Shown: piece by piece, positions 16,643 to 23,910 of the stretch
How the letters are laid out: each line of letters starts with the position of its first letter
Position numbering within the stretch: the stretch's first letter is position 1
NCBI GenBank assembly: GCA_042088665.1
Contig: JBELMB010000014.1
Coordinates: forward strand, 1-50,066
Reading direction: 5' to 3'
Length of the DNA: 50,066 nt
Source: JBELMB01 sp042088665
Lineage (GTDB): Bacteria > Pseudomonadota > Alphaproteobacteria > Rhodobacterales > Rhodobacteraceae
The notes under the pieces: model-generated
What the model was told of the DNA's origin: nothing
What the model saw: only the letters and a program-made list of their open reading frames with translations
Databases searched by the model: none
Program-made: the position numbers and the translations under genes

Positions 16643-18634
16643 CTAGTCGAGCCCGAGAAGCTTGCGCCGCCGTGACGCCCAGGCATTGATCGCGGTGTCA
16701 AAGGTCAGCGCCATGAAGACGACCGAGAAACCAAGCGTGAAATTCGTACCCAGCTGCGTCCCCGCGAGGGTGCGCTGCATTTCCTGACCCAGATCTCTTG
16801 TGCCAATGAAGGCCGCGATGATGACCATGAAGAAGGCAAAGATGAACGCCTGGTTCAGGCCAACGGCAATCGTGGGCATCGCCATGGGCAATTGCACATG
16901 CCACAGCTTCTGAGATCGCGTCGCGCCCGACATGTCTGCGGCTTCGGTGATTTCTGGCGGGACGCCGCGCAACCCTTCGATGGTGTAGCGGATCACCGGC
17001 ACCATGGTGTAGATCAGGATGGCAAAGATGACGGTGACCGGTGTGATCCCAAAGAGCATGATCGCCGGCAACAGGTAGATGAAGCTCGGGAAGGTCTGTG
17101 CCGTGTCGCAGACAAATATCATCCAGCGTGACACCCGTTCGCTCCGCGCCGCCCAGATCGCCATGGGCATGCCAAAGAGGAACGACAGGAAGACCGCCGT
17201 GACGGTCGCATGGAACGTCAGCATGGCGCGGTCCCACCAGCCCAATTGCGCAACCGCCGAGAAGAACAGCAATCCGATCAGCCCCGGGAGCCAGCCGCCA
17301 AGCGCGTAACAGATGCCGGTGACTGTCAGGATAACGGCCAGCGTCGGCACGTATAACAACGCTTTTTCGGTGGGGATCAGCACCCAAAGGTTGAAGAACG
17401 TGCGGATCGCGTTCGAGATGGCCTTCACCCATTCAAGGTTCAGAAAGCCCTTGATGAGCACATCGATTTCCTTGCCCATCGACAGCGTCTGCTTGCGCCC
17501 GACCTCATCCAGAATGGGGATCAGTTGCGCCAGCACCATGAACACGACAAAAGCACCGACCCCGATGAGCAGGAATACATGCTGCTGCCACCAGGACGTG
17601 CCTTTTTCAAAATGCACAGGCTGCTTGACGACCCAGGCTTTGCTGAGCCTGTCGAGCGTGACAGCGAGCAGAACAATGGTGACGCCGATCTCGAAGGACC
17701 GCCCCAGCTTGAAGCTGTTCATCATTGCCAGCAGCTTTGCACCCAACCCGGGCATCCCGATAAAGGCGGTCAGAACCACCATGGCGAGCGACAGCATGAT
17801 CACCTGATTCAACCCGACGAGGATCTCGGTCCGGGCTGACGGGATGAACACATGCCGCAGCATTTGCCACCGGGTCGCACCGGACATCTTGCCCGCCTCG
17901 ACCACATCAGAGGGGACCTGTTTCAATCCGACAATGGTCATCAGGATGATGGGCGGCATGGCATAGACGATGGTGGCAACAGAGGCCGCCGTCGGGCCGA
18001 CCTTGAAAAAGATCACGGCGGGCAGAAGATAAGAGTAAAAGGGCAGCGTTTGCAGGACCAGCAGCACCGGACGCATCACTTTTTCGACCCGCTTCGACTT
18101 CCACGACCAGATCCCCAGCATAAGACCCACGAGAAAGCCCACCGGGACGACGACGACGATCACCGACATCGTCTCCATCGCCCATTTCCACTGCCCCATC
18201 AGCGCGGTCCAGGTGAACGTGCCACCCGCCAAAAGCGCGAGTTTCCAGCCGCCCAGCCAATAGCCCAACACGGCAGAGCAGGCCGCGACAACCGACCATG
18301 GCAATGCGTCAAACCGGGGCCAGCGTGATTTTCCATAGAGCACGTTGGCCGCCGCATCGATCAGGAAGCCGAGCCAACCCGCGACAGCGCGCGTCACATG
18401 GATCAGCCCCAGATCATTCTGCAGCCACGAAAATCCCGCATCCAGCCAGGCGGCCCAAGGCAGGATCCAGCCTTCGGGCAGGCGGACCATCCAGCCCGGC
18501 AACCACGGCTTCAACACTGTCAGTGCGACGGCGAGGGCCAGCAGACCCCAGATCACCATCCGCCTTTGCGACATGCCCCCAAACGGGTTCTGCTCCGCGT
18601 CTTTGGAGACGCCAGTGTCGGGCACATCGGTCAT
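16643..18634 (-). CDS. tmoW: Betaine/TMAO-type ABC transporter permease, tandem double domain (TmoW-like)
   Basis: The 663-residue inner-membrane protein carries two ProW-type permease domains. The first contains EAGKMSGATRWQML after its pore helices, the second EAADMSGATRSQKL; these are the EAA loops that contact the ATPase. About 12-14 membrane helices are present. Such double-length permeases belong to glycine betaine/proline-type importers, and next to tmm and tdm the TMAO importer TmoXWV is the closest described system. ATG 18634 overlaps the ATPase stop (ATGA); the open frame extends further upstream into the ATPase gene without support. No binding-protein gene (TmoX) is found next to it, so the substrate is uncertain. 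Confidence 0.85.
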   Translation of the reverse strand: MTDVPDTGVSKDAEQNPFGGMSQRRMVIWGLLALAVALTVLKPWLPGWMVRLPEGWILPWAAWLDAGFSWLQNDLGLIHVTRAVAGWLGFLIDAAANVLYGKSRWPRFDALPWSVVAACSAVLGYWLGGWKLALLAGGTFTWTALMGQWKWAMETMSVIVVVVPVGFLVGLMLGIWSWKSKRVEKVMRPVLLVLQTLPFYSYLLPAVIFFKVGPTAASVATIVYAMPPIILMTIVGLKQVPSDVVEAGKMSGATRWQMLRHVFIPSARTEILVGLNQVIMLSLAMVVLTAFIGMPGLGAKLLAMMNSFKLGRSFEIGVTIVLLAVTLDRLSKAWVVKQPVHFEKGTSWWQQHVFLLIGVGAFVVFMVLAQLIPILDEVGRKQTLSMGKEIDVLIKGFLNLEWVKAISNAIRTFFNLWVLIPTEKALLYVPTLAVILTVTGICYALGGWLPGLIGLLFFSAVAQLGWWDRAMLTFHATVTAVFLSFLFGMPMAIWAARSERVSRWMIFVCDTAQTFPSFIYLLPAIMLFGITPVTVIFAILIYTMVPVIRYTIEGLRGVPPEITEAADMSGATRSQKLWHVQLPMAMPTIAVGLNQAFIFAFFMVIIAAFIGTRDLGQEMQRTLAGTQLGTNFTLGFSVVFMALTFDTAINAWASRRRKLLGLD

Positions 18635-19644
18635 TGCGCGTCGCCCAGGAGCAGGGACAATGCCTTTTGCCGTTGCATGCCCCATTGCGCGCCGTCGGGC
18701 ATTCTGACGGGGATTGTCTCGGCCCCGTCTTCGATCAGACGACGGGCCAGAGACAGGATCGAGGCGTTGGCGTCGACCGGTTCCCCGCTTGCCGCCAGAC
18801 CGGCTTCGGCCAGAACGCCCGCGTGCACGACCCGGGCCTTGTCGATCTCTTCGGTGAACTTCGCCACATATTCGGTGGCCGGGTTGCGTACGATCTGGTC
18901 GGGCGTGTCGATCTGTTCGACCGCCCCGTCTTTCATGATCGCGATCCGGTCGGCGAGGCGCAGTGCTTCGTCAAAGTCATGCGTGATGAACACGATGGTC
19001 TTGCCCAACAGCTCCTGCAACCGCAGGAACTCGTCCTGCATCTCGCGGCGGATCAGCGGATCCAGCGCCGAGAAGGGCTCATCCAGAAACCAGATGTCGG
19101 GTTCAATGGCGAGGCTGCGGGCGATGCCGACGCGCTGCTGCTGGCCACCTGACAATTCACGCGGGAAGTAGTCTTCGCGTCCATCCAGCCCGACCAGCTG
19201 GATCACTTCCATCGCGCGGGCGCGGCGCTCGTGTTTGTCCTGACCCCGCATCTCCAGCGGGAAAGCGATGTTTTCCAGAACGGTCCGATGCGGCAGCAAT
19301 CCGAACGACTGAAACACCATCCCCATCTTGGAACGGCGCAGGTCAATCAGGTCTTTCTCGGCCAGCGCCATGATGTCCTGGCCTTCGACCTCGATGGTCC
19401 CGCCCGTGATTTCGTGCAGACGCGAAAAGCACCGCACCAATGTCGATTTGCCCGACCCGGACAGCCCCATGATGACCAGCATCTCGCCCTTGCCGACCTC
19501 AAGAGAGACGTCCTTGACCCCGGCGATATAGCCATCGGCGCGGATGTCTTCGTAGCTTAGTCCGTCGCGCATTCCCGCTAGATAACCTGCTGGGTCATCG
19601 CCGAACAACTTCCAGACGTTTTTAGCCGATATCACCGGTTGCAT
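18631..19644 (-). CDS. tmoV: Betaine/TMAO-type ABC transporter ATPase (TmoV-like)
   Basis: The 337-residue ATPase has Walker A GLSGSGKST (about residue 60), Q-loop MVFQSFGLLPH, signature LSGGQQQRVGIARSLA, Walker B IWFLDEPFSALDP and H-loop FITHDFDEAL. The N-terminal extension NVWKLFGDDPAGYLAG and the C-terminal tail after VRNPATEYVAKF are those of ProV/OpuAA-type ATPases, although a clear pair of CBS domains is not seen. It overlaps tmoW by 4 bases and starts 202 bases after the MFS gene, with GGGGAAA upstream of ATG 19644. It should energise import of a quaternary amine or TMAO. Confidence 0.87.
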   Translation of the reverse strand: MQPVISAKNVWKLFGDDPAGYLAGMRDGLSYEDIRADGYIAGVKDVSLEVGKGEMLVIMGLSGSGKSTLVRCFSRLHEITGGTIEVEGQDIMALAEKDLIDLRRSKMGMVFQSFGLLPHRTVLENIAFPLEMRGQDKHERRARAMEVIQLVGLDGREDYFPRELSGGQQQRVGIARSLAIEPDIWFLDEPFSALDPLIRREMQDEFLRLQELLGKTIVFITHDFDEALRLADRIAIMKDGAVEQIDTPDQIVRNPATEYVAKFTEEIDKARVVHAGVLAEAGLAASGEPVDANASILSLARRLIEDGAETIPVRMPDGAQWGMQRQKALSLLLGDAQ

Positions 19645-19846
19645 GCACGTTTCCCCATCGTCAAGGCCCAGCCCAATCGGGCCAGACTAACGGACAGGTT
19701 TGTCAAATCAACCAAGATCGGCCTGCATCGGAAAAGTCTCTGGATACATCGACATCAGCCTTTGCAATGCTATGCAGCGAGCGCGGCTTCAGCGACATTT
19801 TCTGGCATGTTCTCGTCTGTGCCGAGCGCGCCGACGCCTGCGGTTC
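19645..19846 (-). promoter_or_regulatory. Upstream region of tmoVW with consensus -35
   Basis: A perfect TTGACA on the minus strand (plus positions 19701-19706) lies about 57 bases before the tmoV start, within a GACA-AACC-TGTC dyad. A good -10 at 16-18 bases is not visible, so it may be an activated promoter or an operator half. The rest of the gap shows no gene. Confidence 0.3.
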
Positions 19847-20989
19847 TCAGTCCGCCCCGATGGTCTTTCTGGCGACCACGGCTGAAACAAGGCCAAGGCC
19901 CGCAGCCAGCCAGAGGGCAGGAGAATAGCTGCCACTCAAGTCGTAGATCCGACCCGCGCACCATGGCGCGACCAACCCAGCAGCCCCCCAGGCCGTGAAA
20001 ATCCTGCCATAGGCGCGGGGTCCGTTTTCCCCCGGGAACAGCGCGGCGATGGCCGCTGGATATGTCGCGATCGTCCCGCCATAGGCAAAGCCAACGACGC
20101 CCAGAAGGGCAATGGAAAACCCGGGCAACAGCGGCAGGCCGAGCAGCGCAGCGGCCCCAAGCAGCGGCAGAACCATCAGCATACTGCGGTGAGAGACCCT
20201 GTCAGAGAGCCACCCGGACAGCAGGCTGCCAACAAGGTTGCAGGCTGCGATTGCGACCGCGGCAACCCACCCGGCAAAACCGGCCACCTCAGCGATACCG
20301 GCGGCGTGACCGATGGCCATGAGGCCCGCGGCAACGCCGCTGCCATAGGCGATCCAGATGGCGGCGATCCGGCCTCTCGGCAGCGCAGAGGCAGCCAGCT
20401 TTGCCTTTTGGTCAAGATATTGAACCCCGCCGCGTGCGACCAGAACAGCCGCCCCGAGACTGGCGACAAAAACGACCAGGCCCAGGGCCATCATCGCCAG
20501 GGGGAACCCGCCGGACGCCAGTGCCGCCTCGAATCCAAAGGGGGCGAGGACCGCACCGAAAGCATAGGCCGCGGTGACCACCCCCATCGCGAGTCCCGCG
20601 CGCTCCGGGTTGGCACGTGCCGCGAATTGAAGCCCAAAGCCATAGCCAAGACCATTCGCAGTCCCAAAGATGAGGCTGTACCCGATCAGAACCGCAGCGA
20701 AACCGCCCCCGAACCCTGCAACAGCCGCCCCAATGGCGGCCATGGTCGCGACAAGGACATAGATGGTGCCCGGTTGCAGGCGCGCATAGATCTGCGGGCC
20801 AAACAAGACCGCGATTGTCAGAAAGACCAGACTGAACGAGTAGATCAGGCTGATGGTCGCGCGAGGCGCGTCGAACAGTGTTTCCAAAGGCCCCAGAAAC
20901 ACGGAAAACGCATGAATGGAGCCGAGCACCATCGACACCATGGACGCGGCAAACAGGACTGTGAGTCCTTGAGGATCAGGTGAACCCAT
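19847..20989 (-). CDS. MFS permease (OFA/monocarboxylate-porter-like)
   Basis: The 380-residue protein has about 12 hydrophobic helices in two halves of six. The layout, with FSVFLGPLETLFDAPRATIS after the first helix, IFGTANGLGYGFGLQFAARANPERAGLAMG across helices 4-5 and RIFTAWGAAGLVAPWCAGRIYD near the end, resembles the oxalate/formate antiporter group of the major facilitator superfamily. Loop 2-3 reads GPQIYARL rather than a strict MFS signature. It lies between the lactonase-like gene and tmoV, all on the minus strand, with long gaps on both sides, so co-transcription is doubtful. The substrate may be a small carboxylate, by family only. Confidence 0.85.
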   Translation of the reverse strand: MGSPDPQGLTVLFAASMVSMVLGSIHAFSVFLGPLETLFDAPRATISLIYSFSLVFLTIAVLFGPQIYARLQPGTIYVLVATMAAIGAAVAGFGGGFAAVLIGYSLIFGTANGLGYGFGLQFAARANPERAGLAMGVVTAAYAFGAVLAPFGFEAALASGGFPLAMMALGLVVFVASLGAAVLVARGGVQYLDQKAKLAASALPRGRIAAIWIAYGSGVAAGLMAIGHAAGIAEVAGFAGWVAAVAIAACNLVGSLLSGWLSDRVSHRSMLMVLPLLGAAALLGLPLLPGFSIALLGVVGFAYGGTIATYPAAIAALFPGENGPRAYGRIFTAWGAAGLVAPWCAGRIYDLSGSYSPALWLAAGLGLVSAVVARKTIGAD

Positions 20990-21072
20990 GGCCGAACAGT
21001 AAACAAAGCCGCGGGTTTGACAACGTGCGCAATGCCTCGGGCCAGATACAATCCAGAGGGCCTGCCTCTATG

Positions 21073-21160
21073 GCGCTGACCGTGTAGTGGCCCCCCAAAC
21101 TCTTGGGGAGGACTCTCTAGTTGCCGGTGCAGGTCCCCTGACCGGTCCGAGGTCAGCGCC
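21073..21160. repeat. Long-range inverted repeat with internal hairpin
   Basis: GGCGCTGACC at 21073-21082 is repeated inverted as GGTCAGCGCC at 21151-21160. The enclosed 68 bases contain a perfect CCCCAA-ACTC-TTGGGG hairpin near 21095-21110 and a GACCGGTC palindrome near 21139. No gene is seen here. It may be a structured RNA element, a terminator region for the lactonase-like gene, or the remnant of a mobile element. Confidence 0.45.
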
Positions 21161-21191
21161 GCAGCCCGCCAATCCTTTGATCCAATGCTTT

Positions 21192-21282
21192 GGGACCCAG
21201 GATCGGCGGGACACAGTATCGGCAGGACCCAGTATCGGCAAGACTCCGGATCGGTGGGACACAGGATCGGCGGGGACTCCGG
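21192..21282. repeat. Tandem repeat, 16-bp unit, five copies plus a partial one
   Basis: Units start at 21202, 21218, 21234, 21250 and 21266, preceded by a partial copy at 21192-21201. The consensus is ATCGGCGGGACACAGT, with two to six changes in some copies; the last unit is 17 bases long. The array ends 10 bases after the lactonase-like stop codon (in gene direction), so it lies in its 3' untranslated region. Together with the inverted repeat it fills the 303-base gap 20990-21292, where no gene is seen. Confidence 0.75.
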
Positions 21283-21292
21283 GCGGCTCTGG

Positions 21293-22087
21293 TCAGCTGG
21301 TCAGGAAATCAAGAACCGCCTTGTTGAACGCGACCGTCTTTTCGATGTTCGACAGATGTGCCGCGTCCTCGATCACCACTTTTTCAGCGCCGGGGATTTC
21401 CTGAACCAGCACAAGCCCTTGTTCCGGCGTGCAGGCGGGATCCCTTTCACCGATCAGCACAAGCGTCTGGGCCTGAATGTCCTTCAGGATATGCGTTTGG
21501 TGCATGTCCCGCACCGCCGACGCGCAGGCGATATAGCCTTCGGCACCGGTGTCACGGATCATGCCTTCGACAAAGCCAACGGCCGCGGGGGAGTGTTCCG
21601 CAAAGGGCGCCGTGAACCAGCGTTGGATCGTGTTCGCCACAAGCCCCTCTATTCCGTCGCGCTGCGCGATGGCGATCCGCCCGTTCCACATCTCGGGCGT
21701 TGGCATGTGCGAGGCCGTGTCGCACAACACGAGGCGTTGCACGAGGTCAGGGCGCGCGACCGCAAGGCGCTGGCCAATCATGCCGCCCATCGAGAGCCCC
21801 AGAAAATGCACAGGTCCCACGTCCAGCGCATCGATAAGCGCGGCGGCATCTTCGGCCAGCAACTCGATCGAATAGGGGCCCGGGGTGGCCTGACTGGCAC
21901 CATGCCCACGGGTGTCATAGCGCAGAACGCGAAACGCCTCGGTGAACGCGGTCATTTGTGGATCCCACATGCGATGCGTCGACATCAGGCTGTTGGACAA
22001 CATCAAGACCGGCGCATCGAGCGGCCCGTCAAACCGGTAGGCGACGCGCGCGCCATTTACGTCAATTTCCTTGAGATCGTTCGGCAT
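21293..22087 (-). CDS. Alpha/beta hydrolase, 3-oxoadipate enol-lactonase-like
   Basis: The 264-residue protein has the alpha/beta-hydrolase catalytic set: nucleophile elbow GLSMGG, acid GERDPA and histidine DAAHLSNIE. RYDTRGHGAS and SNSLMSTHRMWDPQ are typical of PcaD, which opens 3-oxoadipate enol-lactone in the beta-ketoadipate pathway. ATG 22087 with GAGGGA upstream gives the usual PcaD length; an upstream in-frame ATG at 22234 adds 49 residues without family support. No other aromatic-catabolism gene is in the window, so the true substrate may be another ester or lactone. Confidence 0.8.
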   Translation of the reverse strand: MPNDLKEIDVNGARVAYRFDGPLDAPVLMLSNSLMSTHRMWDPQMTAFTEAFRVLRYDTRGHGASQATPGPYSIELLAEDAAALIDALDVGPVHFLGLSMGGMIGQRLAVARPDLVQRLVLCDTASHMPTPEMWNGRIAIAQRDGIEGLVANTIQRWFTAPFAEHSPAAVGFVEGMIRDTGAEGYIACASAVRDMHQTHILKDIQAQTLVLIGERDPACTPEQGLVLVQEIPGAEKVVIEDAAHLSNIEKTVAFNKAVLDFLTS

Positions 22088-22605
22088 TGGTCCCTCGCCT
22101 CGCATATGCGTCATGTCTGCCCCTGCGGGCTTTGGTCGAAACCCGTACACCCCGGCAGGTGTGCGAACCAGTGTTGTTTCGACCCTGATCCCATCATCGG
22201 TCAAATCGGGCATGCGACCAGCTTTGTTGCGCAAATCCGCCCATGGTCAGAGGTTTCCATTTCTCGGATGGACGCAGGCGCCGCTCCTTGCGTCAAACAA
22301 GCCGAGGGCGATATTGCGGCTGAGCAGAGCGATGCGGAATGAAGTCAACCAAGCGCAACGCCCGGCCATGCATCGCGCAGCGATCTCCCGCGAGAAAGCG
22401 CCAGTGGCAACCGCCACGCAAACAGGCGGACGGGATTTGTTCACGCACCCTGCGCGGCGGACACTGCTTGGTTTTCGGGCGACGTCTGGATGCCGGTGAC
22501 AATTCAGAGGTGCAACCGAGACATACCCGAAGTATTTTCTCGTCAAACCATACGGGCCAAGCCTTTGGTAAAAATGCGACGCCAGTTGAACGAACAGGAG
22601 GTTCC
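22088..22605. other. 518-base gap without a recognisable gene
   Basis: This is the space between the divergent lactonase-like and M20 genes. Several short frames cross it, but none has a convincing ribosome-binding site, family motif or coding-like composition. The stretch near 22530-22570 is AT-richer and may hold the promoter of the M20 gene; I cannot define its elements. Confidence 0.4.
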
Positions 22606-23910
22606 ATGACTTCGCTCGATGAACAGACGATTGCGCGCATCACGCAGGCTGTCGATGCGGGTTTTGATGCGCAGACCAGGTTCCTCCAAGACTTCGTTGC
22701 GATCCCGAGCTTGCGGTTCGAAGAAGGTCCGGCGCAGGATTTCATTGCTGCTGCATTGCGTGCGCGGGGCTACAAGGTGGACGACTGGACGATCCGATTG
22801 TCCGATCTGGAAACGCTCGCCGGGTTCGGCCCGATCATGGGGGATTTCAGCCGCGCGCGCAGTGTCGTGGGCTCGCATCACCCTGTCACGACCAAGGGGC
22901 GCTCGCTGATCCTGCAAGGTCACCTTGATGTCGTGCCCGAAGGCCCGCCCGAGATGTGGACGAATCCGCCCTATGATCCGGTGATCCGCGACGGCTGGAT
23001 GAATGGACGTGGTGCCGGAGATATGAAATCCGGCACTGTTTCAGCGCTTTTTGCGCTCGATGCGCTCAAGCAGGCCGGATTTGAACCCGCCGCGACCGTT
23101 CATTTCCAATCCGTGATCGAGGAAGAAAGCACCGGCCTTGGCGCGCTCTCCACGCTGCAACGGGGCTATCGCGCCGATGTGGCAGTCCTGCCGGAACCGT
23201 CTGATTTCACCATCAATCGCGCGCAAACCGGCGCGCTCTGGTTCCGCCTGAGCGTCCGCGGCCGACCAGTCCATGCCGCCGTTGCCCGTGAAGGCTTCAA
23301 CGCCATTCTTGCAGCCTACGACCTTATCCAGGCCCTGAAAGGGCTGGAAAAAGACTGGAACCTGCGTGCCGCATCGGACCCTGTCTATCACGACGTGCCG
23401 CATCCGCTGAACCTGAACGTGGGCAAGATCAAGGGCGGCGATTGGGCGTCCAGCGTGCCCGCGTGGTGCGACGTGGATTTGCGCATGGCTTTGCTGCCCG
23501 GTCAGGACCTCGGCGCGGCGAAGCAAGAGATCGAAAGCTGCGTCGCCACGGCCTGCCGCGATCATGCCTTTCTGTCGAACACGCCCGCCGAGGTCATCTG
23601 GAACGGATTTCAGGCCGAAGGATATCTGCTTGGAGAGGACGCAGACCCGGCACTTGCGGTCATGCAGACCGCCTATGCCCAGGTATTTGGTCCAGAGGCG
23701 ACACTCCAAGAGCGCAAGATGACCGCGCTCACGGATACGCGGTTCTACGGCCTCTACTATGGGATTCCTGCGTTCTGCATTGGACCCAAGGCGGAAAACA
23801 TACACGGCTTTGACGAACGCGTAGATCTTGCTTCGGTCCGGGATCTGACCGTGATCCTTGCGCTTTTCATCGCCTCATGGTGCGGTCTCAATGCTCTCGG
23901 GGATGAGTGA
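22606..23910 (+). CDS. M20-family metallopeptidase/deacylase (ArgE/DapE-like)
   Basis: The 434-residue product has the paired-zinc motif order of M20 enzymes: LQGHLDVVPEGP (first histidine and aspartate), GRGAGDMKSGTVSAL (bridging aspartate), VIEEESTGLG (catalytic glutamates) and a late histidine in ENIHGFDERV. A dimerisation lid lies between (SVRGRPVHAAVAREG). Such enzymes hydrolyse N-acyl amino acids or small peptides in the cytoplasm. ATG 22606 follows a perfect AGGAGG at 22597-22602, so high translation is expected. Its end overlaps the convergent acylase gene by 36 bases. The precise substrate is unknown; the neighbouring amidases suggest a shared one. Confidence 0.88.
   Translation: MTSLDEQTIARITQAVDAGFDAQTRFLQDFVAIPSLRFEEGPAQDFIAAALRARGYKVDDWTIRLSDLETLAGFGPIMGDFSRARSVVGSHHPVTTKGRSLILQGHLDVVPEGPPEMWTNPPYDPVIRDGWMNGRGAGDMKSGTVSALFALDALKQAGFEPAATVHFQSVIEEESTGLGALSTLQRGYRADVAVLPEPSDFTINRAQTGALWFRLSVRGRPVHAAVAREGFNAILAAYDLIQALKGLEKDWNLRAASDPVYHDVPHPLNLNVGKIKGGDWASSVPAWCDVDLRMALLPGQDLGAAKQEIESCVATACRDHAFLSNTPAEVIWNGFQAEGYLLGEDADPALAVMQTAYAQVFGPEATLQERKMTALTDTRFYGLYYGIPAFCIGPKAENIHGFDERVDLASVRDLTVILALFIASWCGLNALGDE

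Noticed and set aside
21083..21115. Terminal repeat of an insertion sequence (TGTAGTGGCCCCCC-like end)
   Set aside because: It looks like an IS end but there is no transposase, no matching second end and no target duplication nearby.
22247..22546. Minus-strand 99-codon frame in the 518-base gap
   Set aside because: No ribosome-binding site or family motif, and the composition is unlike that of neighbouring genes.
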